From assembly GCA_937925525.1 (NCBI GenBank), contig CALALS010000117.1, positions 1 through 25,815 on the forward strand: a stretch of DNA of 25,815 nucleotides, read 5' to 3'. The notes under the pieces are model-generated. The model was given only the letters and a program-made list of their open reading frames with translations, was not told the DNA's origin and did not search any database. Below, in pieces: positions 13,800 through 20,326 of this stretch (the stretch's first letter is position 1; every line of letters begins with the position of its first letter). A program made the translations under genes and the position numbers. Source of the DNA: an uncultured Flavobacteriales bacterium (GTDB lineage: Bacteria; Bacteroidota; Bacteroidia; Flavobacteriales_E; Vicingaceae).

Positions 13800-14039
13800 T
13801 TAAGTATTAGGGTATTCTGTCGCTATATGTGCTGCACAAGCAGTTTCAATATCCGTAATCATACTGTTCATGTCTTGGTTCATATCGCATTGCACAACTA
13901 TCTGATCCGATTTCTCAAAACCATATATGTCTCCCTCGATTCCAGCGTTGCATTGAACAGTCCATTCAAGTTGACCGGCTTCGGGAGTATCTAGCGCCGG
14001 TGCTCCAATTATTGTACAGCTTTTATATTCGTAATTCAT
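13800..14039 (-). CDS. Small soluble protein in the spike block, 79 aa
   Basis: Contains DTPEAG (about 18-23), similar to the D/V-ETPE segment of the MRYGR proteins, then strands (LEWTVQCNAGIEGDIYGF, QIVVQCDM) and a C-terminal helix, with three Cys. It overlaps the upstream MRYGR gene by four bases (ATGA). It may be a fibre-associated cap or chaperone. I do not recognise a family. Confidence 0.6.
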   Translation of the reverse strand: MNYEYKSCTIIGAPALDTPEAGQLEWTVQCNAGIEGDIYGFEKSDQIVVQCDMNQDMNSMITDIETACAAHIATEYPNT

Positions 14040-14614
14040 ATCTTTTGAAATTGTACTAACATTTTTGCGTCATTAAGTGTTAAAGGTCCGGAACCATTCC
14101 AGTTAAGTGTCGAATAAATATCGTCTCCAGGTTGAATAGCACCTAGGACCATTGGCAACGAAAAACGATAATTGTTTTGTCCGCTGGCTGGTGAAACTGC
14201 CCCTCCAGTTGAGCGGCTTCCTCCAAATAAAGAACCAAAAACCCTGCGATTTCCGCTTTGACTTATACACTGGAAATAGTAAATCAAATCCACACGTATA
14301 ACAAGATCATCATCACTTGATAATAAATCAGGATTGGCCCCTGCCTGTGGCGTAATTTGAAAACTACTTGCATCTCCTATAAGCGGATCTATGCTACTCA
14401 TTTTTGCATAGTAATTTGATCCAGAATTAGTAAGTGTTAACGGCACTTCCAACATTTCAACCTCTTTGGCAGAAGAACTGAGTGCTTTTACTTGGCCATC
14501 AGGATATTTTCCTTTTATCAAACCATCATTAATGTCAATAAAAACATTTACTCCATATTGAGGTGTTTCAATTTGGGAGGGGTCTAATTCTGGATATAAT
14601 CTGCCGTATCTCAT
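14036..14614 (-). CDS. MRYGR-family spike protein, 192 aa
   Basis: I choose ATG 14614 (MRYGRLYPELDPSQIETPQY) because it aligns with its two paralogues and begins one base after the upstream stop. A longer frame to 14683 lies inside that upstream gene. After the shared base (to about residue 48, GKYPDGQVKALS) comes a distinct beta-rich domain with an FGSLFGGSRSTGG loop and a C-terminal LNDAKMLVQFQKI strand. It is the third spike of this block. Confidence 0.7.
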   Translation of the reverse strand: MRYGRLYPELDPSQIETPQYGVNVFIDINDGLIKGKYPDGQVKALSSSAKEVEMLEVPLTLTNSGSNYYAKMSSIDPLIGDASSFQITPQAGANPDLLSSDDDLVIRVDLIYYFQCISQSGNRRVFGSLFGGSRSTGGAVSPASGQNNYRFSLPMVLGAIQPGDDIYSTLNWNGSGPLTLNDAKMLVQFQKI

Positions 14615-14615
14615 T

Positions 14616-14792
14616 TTATTCTGTTGGTGCTTCGCAAACAGGACATGGAGGACACATAGTTTCTCCGTCCAGTGCTTTTGCACGCTCCTTTTTTTCTCGT
14701 CTTATTCTGTATTCAGTTGCAGCAACATTCGCAATTATAATTGCGATAATTGTTACCAAACCTGATATTAATACTGCTCTGGAAATGTTCAT
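14616..14792 (-). CDS. Small membrane protein with Cys-rich tail, 58 aa
   Basis: ATG at 14792, TAA at 14616-14618. Helix at about 7-24, then a basic run (RIRREKKERAK) and a tail CPPCPVC (47-53) whose closely spaced cysteines suggest metal binding or crosslinking. Its ATG shares one base with the upstream stop. Confidence 0.65.
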   Translation of the reverse strand: MNISRAVLISGLVTIIAIIIANVAATEYRIRREKKERAKALDGETMCPPCPVCEAPTE

Positions 14793-15361
14793 TACTTCAA
14801 TGCTTTAGCAATTACAATTACCAGGACAGCTACAATTCCAGCTCCAATTAAGAAGGTGAAAATTTGCTTTCTGTTTTCAGCTCGTTCAGCTGCCTTATCT
14901 GCATCTGCAGCTGCTTTGGTTTGAGCTGCTTCATTCAATTCTTTTGCAGCAACTACTTCTGGGCTATTTGCGGCGATCTCTGCAGCTCGTTCTTGATCTT
15001 CAATATATTCCGCTTCTAACTCCTTTGCTGTCTTTTTGGCCATTTCCAAACTGGCCGCAAAATCCTTTAAGCTCAATTCCAGTTCCTCCAGCTGAGCTCC
15101 AGCCATTTGCCAAACTTCTTCATAAGTAAATACAGCTGGATAAGAATAATCTTCTTCCAGATTTACATTAATCATGGCGGCTTGTGCTGCAGTTAAAGGC
15201 CCTTTAGTTGGAACCTGGTTGTTAGCCGGATCCCAAACACCTTGGTTAATTTCATTAACATATTTTGCGAATGCGTCACGGTTAATTAAAGCCGTTTCGT
15301 ATTGTTCTTTTGCTTTTGCTTCCGCCAATCTGGCTTCTTCAAGGTTTTTCTTCGTTATCAT
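14792..15361 (-). CDS. Coiled-coil protein with C-terminal membrane anchor, 189 aa
   Basis: Residues 1-30 and about 90-160 are Ala/Glu/Lys-rich helices of coiled-coil type, separated by a Trp/Tyr-containing segment (QGVWDPANNQ ... SYPAVFTYEEVWQMAG). A hydrophobic helix at about 167-186 ends in AKALK. It is tail-anchored, so its coiled coil would extend away from the membrane. A structural strut between membrane and vertex, or a peptidoglycan-spanning role, is possible. Confidence 0.65.
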   Translation of the reverse strand: MITKKNLEEARLAEAKAKEQYETALINRDAFAKYVNEINQGVWDPANNQVPTKGPLTAAQAAMINVNLEEDYSYPAVFTYEEVWQMAGAQLEELELSLKDFAASLEMAKKTAKELEAEYIEDQERAAEIAANSPEVVAAKELNEAAQTKAAADADKAAERAENRKQIFTFLIGAGIVAVLVIVIAKALK

Positions 15362-15367
15362 GAGATA

Positions 15368-15874
15368 TTAACTTAAAGCTGTTTCAATTAATTGGATCTG
15401 GTCAGAGTAAGTGTATCTTACTCCCCAGACCTTTAATTCCGTTTCATACATAATCACAGGATCTCCACCCTGCAGCACTTCGGTTAATAGCTGTTTAACC
15501 AGGCTGCCTTTTGCATGAAGATCTACCGGTTCTATCCACTGTTTGTAGCTTCCGGACCCGATATCAATGTTTTTAAGAGAACTGGGGCTTGAATTTCCAA
15601 TCAGCTGACCGCGATAGTAAACTCTAGTTTCCAGATCTCGTATGGGAATTTTAAACCAATTCCCGTTTTTCATTCCGACTAAGAACTTTAAAGTAATGGC
15701 GCCTTGACCCGATAATAACGTTTGAATGTCCTGGAGACTGTGAATGTTTGCATCCACTCCTTCGCTTTCAACCGTTAGATCTATGTTAGTTAAGGCGTCT
15801 CTGACAATAACAATTACCACGATCACTAAAGCGATCACAGTAAAAAGCGATATCAGCAACCATTTCCTTTTCAA
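15368..15874 (-). CDS. Membrane-anchored LEA14/WHy-like protein, 168 aa
   Basis: Helix at about 5-24, then a domain of roughly 130 residues beginning NIDLTVESEGVDAN, with ITLKFLVGMKNGNWFKIPIRDLETRVYYRGQLIGN-like strands. The order 'long strand, N/K-G, IPI, VYYRG, IG' is characteristic of LEA14/WHy domains, which in phages probably act as virion or envelope beta-sandwiches. The start is TTG (15874), which overlaps the upstream TGA in a TTGA junction. No ATG start fits, because the region upstream encodes the next gene. Confidence 0.6.
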   Translation of the reverse strand: MKRKWLLISLFTVIALVIVVIVIVRDALTNIDLTVESEGVDANIHSLQDIQTLLSGQGAITLKFLVGMKNGNWFKIPIRDLETRVYYRGQLIGNSSPSSLKNIDIGSGSYKQWIEPVDLHAKGSLVKQLLTEVLQGGDPVIMYETELKVWGVRYTYSDQIQLIETALS

Positions 15875-16146
15875 TTCTCGTCAGTTTTGTCTTTTTTCCC
15901 TTCTTTGTATCTTCTTCTCTCTCTCAATAATCTGTAAAATGCCGTTACGGCAATAATGATGGTTATAATCACTTGTACTGTAGTTTTAATTACACTTGCA
16001 TATTCTCCAAAGGTTTCCGTCCATAAAGCATTTTGGCTTAATAGCGTTAACCCTGATTTTGCCCAAACCACAGTTAAAAGCAGACCATCAAAAAGCCACC
16101 GTCCGATATCGTACATCATTTCTCTGTCAATCACCTTATTATCCAT
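15871..16146 (-). CDS. Membrane protein with two hydrophobic segments, 91 aa
   Basis: Hydrophobic stretches lie at about 17-34 and 51-67, followed by a strongly basic and then acidic tail (RLLRERRRYKEGKKDKTDEN). It has more than one membrane segment, unlike most neighbours. Size and layout would suit an alternative holin or a virion membrane protein. It overlaps both flanking genes by one to four bases. Confidence 0.65.
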   Translation of the reverse strand: MDNKVIDREMMYDIGRWLFDGLLLTVVWAKSGLTLLSQNALWTETFGEYASVIKTTVQVIITIIIAVTAFYRLLRERRRYKEGKKDKTDEN

Positions 16147-16646
16147 TAATAACCATATTGGTCACAATCAACTCCCCAGAATGCCAACATCATTTGACGT
16201 GATGCCAGTGAAGCCTGACAACCCGTTTTTATTTGTTGTTCCTGAGAAAATGATATTCTTTTTGTTAGCCACTGATATTCCGCATAAGAAACTTGACCGG
16301 AAACATGGCCAGGTTGTGACGATAAACAAATATTTGATGCGGCTTCGGTTTGTGGTCCGAATATGCCGTCTACTTTAATTTTTTCTCCGACTTCCGGACA
16401 TCCTTCATTAATGGCGTACTGCAGAGCTGTTACATTATTACCCCTGGATCCCGTTTTTAATGGAAATGCATCACTGTAAGAAGGAGATCCACCCGAAGTA
16501 GATCCAGATGGCGTTGTTCCGCCTTCGGTTACGCCTTTAAGAGCTGCTTGTCTTTTTCGGATTTTATAAGCTCTCCAACCAAAATAGGCCAGAATTAAAA
16601 GGACTATAACAACGATTGTAATGATAATAGCTTTCTTATTTTTCAT
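16146..16646 (-). CDS. Membrane-anchored peptidoglycan-binding domain protein, 166 aa
   Basis: Helix at about 5-24, then RAYKIRKRQ, a Gly/Ser/Thr linker (38-57), then a PG_binding_1 domain (FPLKTGSRGNNVTALQYAI ... IKVDGIFGPQTEAA), about residues 60-110. The remaining tail, with several Cys (CLSS, GCQAS, DCDQYGY), has no catalytic motif. It probably tethers the particle or cell membrane to peptidoglycan rather than cutting it. The VDGIFGPQT motif is strong evidence for the domain. Confidence 0.75.
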   Translation of the reverse strand: MKNKKAIIITIVVIVLLILAYFGWRAYKIRKRQAALKGVTEGGTTPSGSTSGGSPSYSDAFPLKTGSRGNNVTALQYAINEGCPEVGEKIKVDGIFGPQTEAASNICLSSQPGHVSGQVSYAEYQWLTKRISFSQEQQIKTGCQASLASRQMMLAFWGVDCDQYGY

Positions 16647-16671
16647 TTTATTTCTTTTCGGTTATCTCTAA

Positions 16672-16893
16672 TTACTTTGTTTCCGCTAAATCTTTCATGC
16701 AGTCATAGCTGGTCATAGTGCAATGATCTCCGCATGGAAAAGGATAATGTCCATTCGGACAATAAATGCCTGGTCCAACTCTACCTGCAGAAAGCGCAAT
16801 TCTTTTAGGTGCCTCTTTGATGAAGAAATACCAAACGACAAACGCGATTGCCAGAATGGCTACAACTGCTAATATTAAAGCCTTATTTTTCAT
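16672..16893 (-). CDS. MKNxALIL-family membrane protein, 73 aa
   Basis: MKNKALILAVVAILAIAFVVWY followed by FIKEAPK is nearly identical to the anchor of 7619-7855, 9 kb away, showing dispersed duplication. The ectodomain contains Cys pairs (YCPNG, FPCGDHC, YDCMK) and differs wholly from its relative. The last Cys/His cluster could bind zinc. Function is unknown. Confidence 0.7.
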   Translation of the reverse strand: MKNKALILAVVAILAIAFVVWYFFIKEAPKRIALSAGRVGPGIYCPNGHYPFPCGDHCTMTSYDCMKDLAETK

Positions 16894-16902
16894 GTGTTCA
16901 AT

Positions 16903-17364
16903 TTATTTTAATCCAAGTTTGCTCAATCTGTGGAGCAAATCATCATCAACACTTGTTAGCCCTAGCCATTCTTCATCCACATCTTCATACAGTGTTTGAT
17001 TATCATCACTCACATATTGCTCATAATACCTGGCTACATATTCCAGTTCATTATCATTGAGATATGCGATCTTAGCAAGGGCCGGCTCTGCCACATCTAA
17101 ATGATTACACCAAAAACATGCTAATGCTTCGTACACGTCACTGGCGTAACTTTCTAGCTCTGATTTTCTGCCAGATGTTATCGTTCCTTCTTGCCAATCT
17201 CCGTATTGTGGACCTAAACGCGATTCCACTTTGGATTGCATTTTTTGCCAATATCTACGGATAATGATAAACGCCACAATGGATCCTAGAATAATCCAGA
17301 ACCATTTACTGCTCATGAGCCTCATAGCTCCTTTACCTGCCGCTGCTACTACTGGTGCTGCCAT
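16903..17364 (-). CDS. Membrane-anchored acidic helical protein, 153 aa
   Basis: An Ala-rich start (MAAPVVAAAGKGAMRLM) precedes a helix at about 20-37 and IIRRYWQK. The rest is acidic and helical, with ACFWCNHLD (two Cys) and a Tyr/Asp-rich C-terminal third. The N-terminus before the helix is longer than usual here. No family is recognised. Confidence 0.65.
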   Translation of the reverse strand: MAAPVVAAAGKGAMRLMSSKWFWIILGSIVAFIIIRRYWQKMQSKVESRLGPQYGDWQEGTITSGRKSELESYASDVYEALACFWCNHLDVAEPALAKIAYLNDNELEYVARYYEQYVSDDNQTLYEDVDEEWLGLTSVDDDLLHRLSKLGLK

Positions 17365-17367
17365 AAT

Positions 17368-17886
17368 TTATTCACTACAAAACATCCCAAACAAAGTGTT
17401 TTTGTCATAATCACTATAATAGTTTGGTCCGTGTAATTTTTCAGTTTCTTTTGAACATGTATAGCTGATAGTTCCATTAACTGTATCTGCAATTGCCGGT
17501 GATCCTGTCGGAACCTGGAAATTGAAAGGATTGTTAATTTGAGAAGTGCCCATTAAAAGGTTATCAGGCGTATATGTTTTAATAATCAAAGTCTGTGGCA
17601 TTGTGCCGGTGGCCAGGTGTACTTCATTTACAACTGCCGAAATACTCCTTCTTAAAAAGTTGGTACCAGCTCCTTGATCAATTGAATTCACGCCAATAGG
17701 GCTTATAATCAATTCTTCATTTGTCACCGGATGAAGAACCGTTGTATAAGATCCGGTAGCCAGTAGGTCGCTAGTAGATTTTGATTTCTTCTCTGCTTCC
17801 TGCTGTTTTTTCGTTTTCATGATCATTACGAAAATGAAAAGAATCAACACGGATAACCCTAATATGATCAAATTTGATGGTTTCAT
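17368..17886 (-). CDS. Single-pass membrane protein with beta-rich ectodomain, 172 aa
   Basis: Helix at about 6-23 (NLIILGLSVLILFIFVMIM), then KTKKQQEAEKK. The ectodomain has TVLHPVTNEELIISPIGVN and NEVHLATGTMPQTLIIKTYTP-like strands, plus two Cys near the end (YTCSKE, GMFCSE). It looks like a disulfide-stabilised beta domain. The 80-base space upstream contains a GC-rich hairpin (17906-17932). Confidence 0.65.
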   Translation of the reverse strand: MKPSNLIILGLSVLILFIFVMIMKTKKQQEAEKKSKSTSDLLATGSYTTVLHPVTNEELIISPIGVNSIDQGAGTNFLRRSISAVVNEVHLATGTMPQTLIIKTYTPDNLLMGTSQINNPFNFQVPTGSPAIADTVNGTISYTCSKETEKLHGPNYYSDYDKNTLFGMFCSE

Positions 17887-17905
17887 AAATGCTTTTAGTT
17901 AATCA

Positions 17906-17932
17906 CTGGCCATGGGCCTGAGCCCAGGCCAG
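17906..17932 (-). promoter_or_regulatory. GC-rich hairpin in the spacer upstream of the gene at 17886
   Basis: CTGGCC...GGGC-CTGA-GCCC...GGCCAG folds into two stacked stems (6 and 4 bp) with small internal mismatches, and it is far more GC-rich than its surroundings. On the minus strand it is followed by TGATTAAC, not a T-run. It therefore looks less like a terminator than an mRNA processing or stability element, or a translational control site. On the plus strand TTTTTT follows after five bases, so a plus-strand terminator is not excluded. Confidence 0.45.
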
Positions 17933-17965
17933 ATCATTTTTTATTCTGAAAACAACTCGATATCA

Positions 17966-18121
17966 CTACGCTGTCGTTTCAGCTTCTTCTTCTTCACCGT
18001 TAGCAGGTGGCGCAACGCTCATTGCTTTAATAGCGTTGTTTTTACCCATTTTATGACCAATAACAAATGCTATTGCTCCAATTACTAAGGCTACTACAAT
18101 AATTACCATTAATCGTTTCAT
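17966..18121 (-). CDS. Small single-pass membrane protein with acidic tail, 51 aa
   Basis: ATG at 18121, TAG at 17966-17968. Helix at about 4-22, then HKMGKNNAIKAMS and an acidic end (GEEEEAETTA). It lies 33 bases after the tiny gene upstream. Unknown function. Confidence 0.65.
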   Translation of the reverse strand: MKRLMVIIVVALVIGAIAFVIGHKMGKNNAIKAMSVAPPANGEEEEAETTA

Positions 18122-18154
18122 CTTGCTTCTACTTTTTGTGTTTATAAATAGTCA

Positions 18155-18250
18155 TTAGGAAAGTGTCTTTTCAGCTGTCCAGGTAGCCATCCATACGAAT
18201 GCTACAATAACTACAGCTGACAATAACAGTATTCCAATGTTTTCTTTCAT
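18155..18250 (-). CDS. Minimal membrane peptide, 31 aa
   Basis: ATG at 18250, TAA at 18155-18157. Essentially one helix (about 5-24) with a short tail (TAEKTLS). It starts one base after the upstream stop. A longer reading frame to 18337 runs inside that gene and is rejected. Confidence 0.6.
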   Translation of the reverse strand: MKENIGILLLSAVVIVAFVWMATWTAEKTLS

Positions 18251-18251
18251 T

Positions 18252-18566
18252 TTATTGTCCTGTACCACCACCGGTACCACCACCGCCTCCACCACCCAGG
18301 TTAACTCCTGAGAAGATAGATCCGACTGCGCTACCAATAGATGAAATAGTATTCAACCAGTCACCAACACTTGCACTTTCCTGTGCTTCAATTTGTTGTT
18401 GCGTATTAGCATAATTCAAATACGTCATAGCAATTTGAGCCTCCTGTTGGGCCTGCATTTGCTGTGCTCTTAATTGTTGATTTTGCTGATTAGCCTTAAC
18501 AATTACCACAACGATAATTCCTACAACTAAAACAAGCAAAACAATTACTGGTGTACTTAATTTCAT
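18252..18566 (-). CDS. Membrane protein with Gln-rich coil and poly-Gly end, 104 aa
   Basis: Helix at about 6-22, then a Gln/Ala-rich helix (residues about 26-66: NQQNQQLRAQQMQAQQEAQ), a hydrophobic segment (DWLNTISSIGSAVGSIFSGV) and a C-terminal run of glycines. The same order, with a different sequence, occurs in the next gene upstream and partly in 19486-19875. The second hydrophobic segment may insert in the membrane. Confidence 0.7.
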   Translation of the reverse strand: MKLSTPVIVLLVLVVGIIVVVIVKANQQNQQLRAQQMQAQQEAQIAMTYLNYANTQQQIEAQESASVGDWLNTISSIGSAVGSIFSGVNLGGGGGGGTGGGTGQ

Positions 18567-18578
18567 AATCTCTATCTG

Positions 18579-18869
18579 TTAGCCTCCACCCATGGATCCC
18601 ATTCCAAGGAAGATGTTACCTACACCTTCACTTACTGCAGCTTGACCCATAAATAGATCTTGCCATCTAAACTTTTGATCCTCTTGTCGGCTTTCAATTT
18701 CTGTTTTATAATGAAGAATCGATTGCATCAAAGCAGCTTCCTCGGCTGCCGTCATGTTTTGGGATGCCATTTGTTCCTGGCGTTTCATTTCTGCTTTTCG
18801 ATTCATTACAAATACAATAATGACCGCTACAAGCAAAAACCCAACAATTATAATCGCTCCTTTATTCAC
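18579..18869 (-). CDS. Membrane protein with coil and Gly/Met end, 96 aa
   Basis: The frame starts at GTG (18869). Helix at about 4-21, a charged and Gln-rich coil (22-62), then FRWQDLFMGQAAVSEGVGNIFLGMGSMGGG. Organisation parallels 18252-18566 (helix, coil, hydrophobic, Gly end), suggesting ancient duplication. Function is unknown. Confidence 0.65.
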   Translation of the reverse strand: MNKGAIIIVGFLLVAVIIVFVMNRKAEMKRQEQMASQNMTAAEEAALMQSILHYKTEIESRQEDQKFRWQDLFMGQAAVSEGVGNIFLGMGSMGGG

Positions 18870-18881
18870 TTCAACTCTTTT

Positions 18882-19217
18882 TTATGGGAACATTGATCTA
18901 TAATCAAGTCCGCTTGCACATGCTGATTTACAATCTCTTTTACATTCACACCTTTCCTTACATGTAAGTTTTGCAGGATAGACCTTACAGATCTGTCTGC
19001 AGCTACTTCTACAATCAGAAGCAGATGGTGGTTGTGTAGTAGATGCTTCGAGCTGTTCAAGCATAGTTCCAATATTACTTCCTCCAGTTCCGAAAGTTCC
19101 GCCGCCGGCAGTTCCTCCACCAGCTGCTCTTGTTCCGCTTCCGGATTGGCTAAAAAGCATAAATATTAGCACAACGGCTAATAGTCCAATAATTATCCAA
19201 ATCCATTTTCCACTCAT
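18882..19217 (-). CDS. Cysteine-rich membrane-anchored protein, 111 aa
   Basis: Helix at about 4-22 (Trp-Ile-Trp start), a Gly/Thr-rich linker, then about 45 residues with ten cysteines (DCRSSCRQICKVY, TCKERCECKRDCKSACASG), ending in YRSMFP. This is the most Cys-dense protein in the window. Spacing C-x3-C-x3-C, C-x3-C-x-C-x3-C-x3-C suggests a disulfide-knotted or metal-binding domain. A different frame over 18866-19120 was rejected as its shadow. Confidence 0.7.
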   Translation of the reverse strand: MSGKWIWIIIGLLAVVLIFMLFSQSGSGTRAAGGGTAGGGTFGTGGSNIGTMLEQLEASTTQPPSASDCRSSCRQICKVYPAKLTCKERCECKRDCKSACASGLDYRSMFP

Positions 19218-19483
19218 GACATTGCGCTTATTTTCTGTTTAACACATGCCTCAACTTCGAGATCTGTATTAAACTGCAGTTCACATTCGTTTTCAAGCTG
19301 TCTCATTGTGGCTGGATCAATAGGAGAAGATCCAGTGGCAGTTCCGCATAACGGCACGCCAGCTATAGTCGCTTCCAGTTTCGTTTCTCCACAGCCCTGT
19401 TTTTTGCCTTTAGAGCGAAGATATAGGGCCATGCCAGCCAAAGCCACCAATACAATGATTATAATCCAGTAGATAGGTTTCAT
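19214..19483 (-). CDS. Membrane-anchored protein with Cys helix module, 89 aa
   Basis: Helix at about 4-21, then LRSKGKKQGCGETK and a linker containing further Cys. The C-terminal 30 residues (RQLENECELQFNTDLEVEACVKQKISAM) contain a C-E-x5-N-T-D-x4-x-C pattern that recurs in the adjacent 19486-19875 protein. It overlaps the next gene by four bases. Confidence 0.7.
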   Translation of the reverse strand: MKPIYWIIIIVLVALAGMALYLRSKGKKQGCGETKLEATIAGVPLCGTATGSSPIDPATMRQLENECELQFNTDLEVEACVKQKISAMS

Positions 19484-19485
19484 AT

Positions 19486-19875
19486 CTAGCCCATTAATTT
19501 TTCGTTAATACAGTCTTGAACAGCCTGATCAGTGTTATACATCATTTCGCAGCTGTTGGCGATTTGCATGTATTCTGCATCACTTACTCCACCAGAACCT
19601 CCGGATCCGCCAGATCCTATTCCTGAGCCTTTAATTGCTCCAAATAATCCAGTGAGGCTTTCAATGACGCCTCCCACACTATCCATGGTACCAGCTAAAC
19701 CGCCTTGATTCTGGTTTCCGTACTGTCCACCATACTGATTCATCTGATTATAATATTGTTGCTGCTGTTGGGCCTGTAGAGCCAGCTGGCGCTGTTTATT
19801 GCTTCTCCAGATGAAGAACACAATTAATAAAACAACAAGGATCCCAACTACTATTAATACCGTTTTACCTTTCAT
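19486..19875 (-). CDS. Membrane-anchored Gln/Gly-rich protein with Cys helix module, 129 aa
   Basis: Helix at about 5-22, then a Gln/Asn/Tyr/Gly-rich stretch (about 30-62), a hydrophobic segment (VGGVIESLTGLFGAIKG), a Gly/Ser linker, and the C-terminal IANSCEMMYNTDQAVQDCINEKLMG. It combines the Gln-coil/hydrophobic/Gly design of 18252-18869 with the Cys-helix module of 19214-19483, so it may be a fusion or an ancestor of both. Confidence 0.7.
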   Translation of the reverse strand: MKGKTVLIVVGILVVLLIVFFIWRSNKQRQLALQAQQQQQYYNQMNQYGGQYGNQNQGGLAGTMDSVGGVIESLTGLFGAIKGSGIGSGGSGGSGGVSDAEYMQIANSCEMMYNTDQAVQDCINEKLMG

Positions 19876-19878
19876 GAT

Positions 19879-20271
19879 TTATTTAATGATTTTGACCCTA
19901 CCTTGATGAACAACTAGATCTACCCATTTAATAGGGGCGCCGGCTACCATTCTTCTAGTAACCTTGATACTGTCTGGATGTTTGTATGGTCGATTTAGAA
20001 TTTCTTCAACGTTGAATGCATAAATTTGGCCATTAGAACCTTTAAAGCCGGCTCTATCTCTACCGCTTTCATGCAGATCTGCAAGTACAACTAGATCGTC
20101 AGGACCAGTAATTTTGATCCCGACTTTTTCAAAAACACGTCTAAAATTACGTGGGGAAACTGTATAAGCGAATTTTAACCGTTCAAGTATATCGTTTTGA
20201 CGAAGTTTTCGCATTGAAATAGGCATCAATGCTGGGGTTTCCCTTTTTTTTGTTTGTTGATTATTGCTCAT
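19879..20271 (-). CDS. Basic soluble protein, 130 aa, first gene after the capsid gene
   Basis: No membrane helix. The N-terminus is basic (KKRETPALMPISMRKLRQ), followed by a helical region (ERLKFAYTVSPRNFRRVFEKVGI) and a strand-rich C-terminal half (KWVDLVVHQGRVKIIK). No motif is recognised. Its position directly after the capsid gene and its basic character suggest a minor capsid, scaffolding or DNA-associated protein. It starts 33 bases after the capsid terminator stem with no evident promoter. Confidence 0.6.
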   Translation of the reverse strand: MSNNQQTKKRETPALMPISMRKLRQNDILERLKFAYTVSPRNFRRVFEKVGIKITGPDDLVVLADLHESGRDRAGFKGSNGQIYAFNVEEILNRPYKHPDSIKVTRRMVAGAPIKWVDLVVHQGRVKIIK

Positions 20272-20304
20272 TTACGTAGAATTTAAAATTAGAGTCAAAA
20301 AAAA

Positions 20305-20326
20305 GGAGAAGTTCAGGAACTTCTCC
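20305..20326 (-). terminator. Terminator directly after the capsid gene
   Basis: GGAGAAGTTC (20305-20314) pairs perfectly with GAACTTCTCC (20317-20326) with two intervening bases, so the real loop is a few bases larger. On the minus strand eight Ts follow. It is the most typical intrinsic terminator in the window and lies 20 bases after the capsid stop (20348). Confidence 0.8.

Noticed and set aside
14615..14683. Longer N-terminus for the third MRYGR protein
   Set aside because: Paralogues begin at MRYGR, and the extension overlaps the 58-aa membrane gene in another frame.
18866..19120. 84-residue minus-strand frame
   Set aside because: It overlaps the 18882-19217 gene, which has a membrane anchor and good junctions; the alternative has neither.
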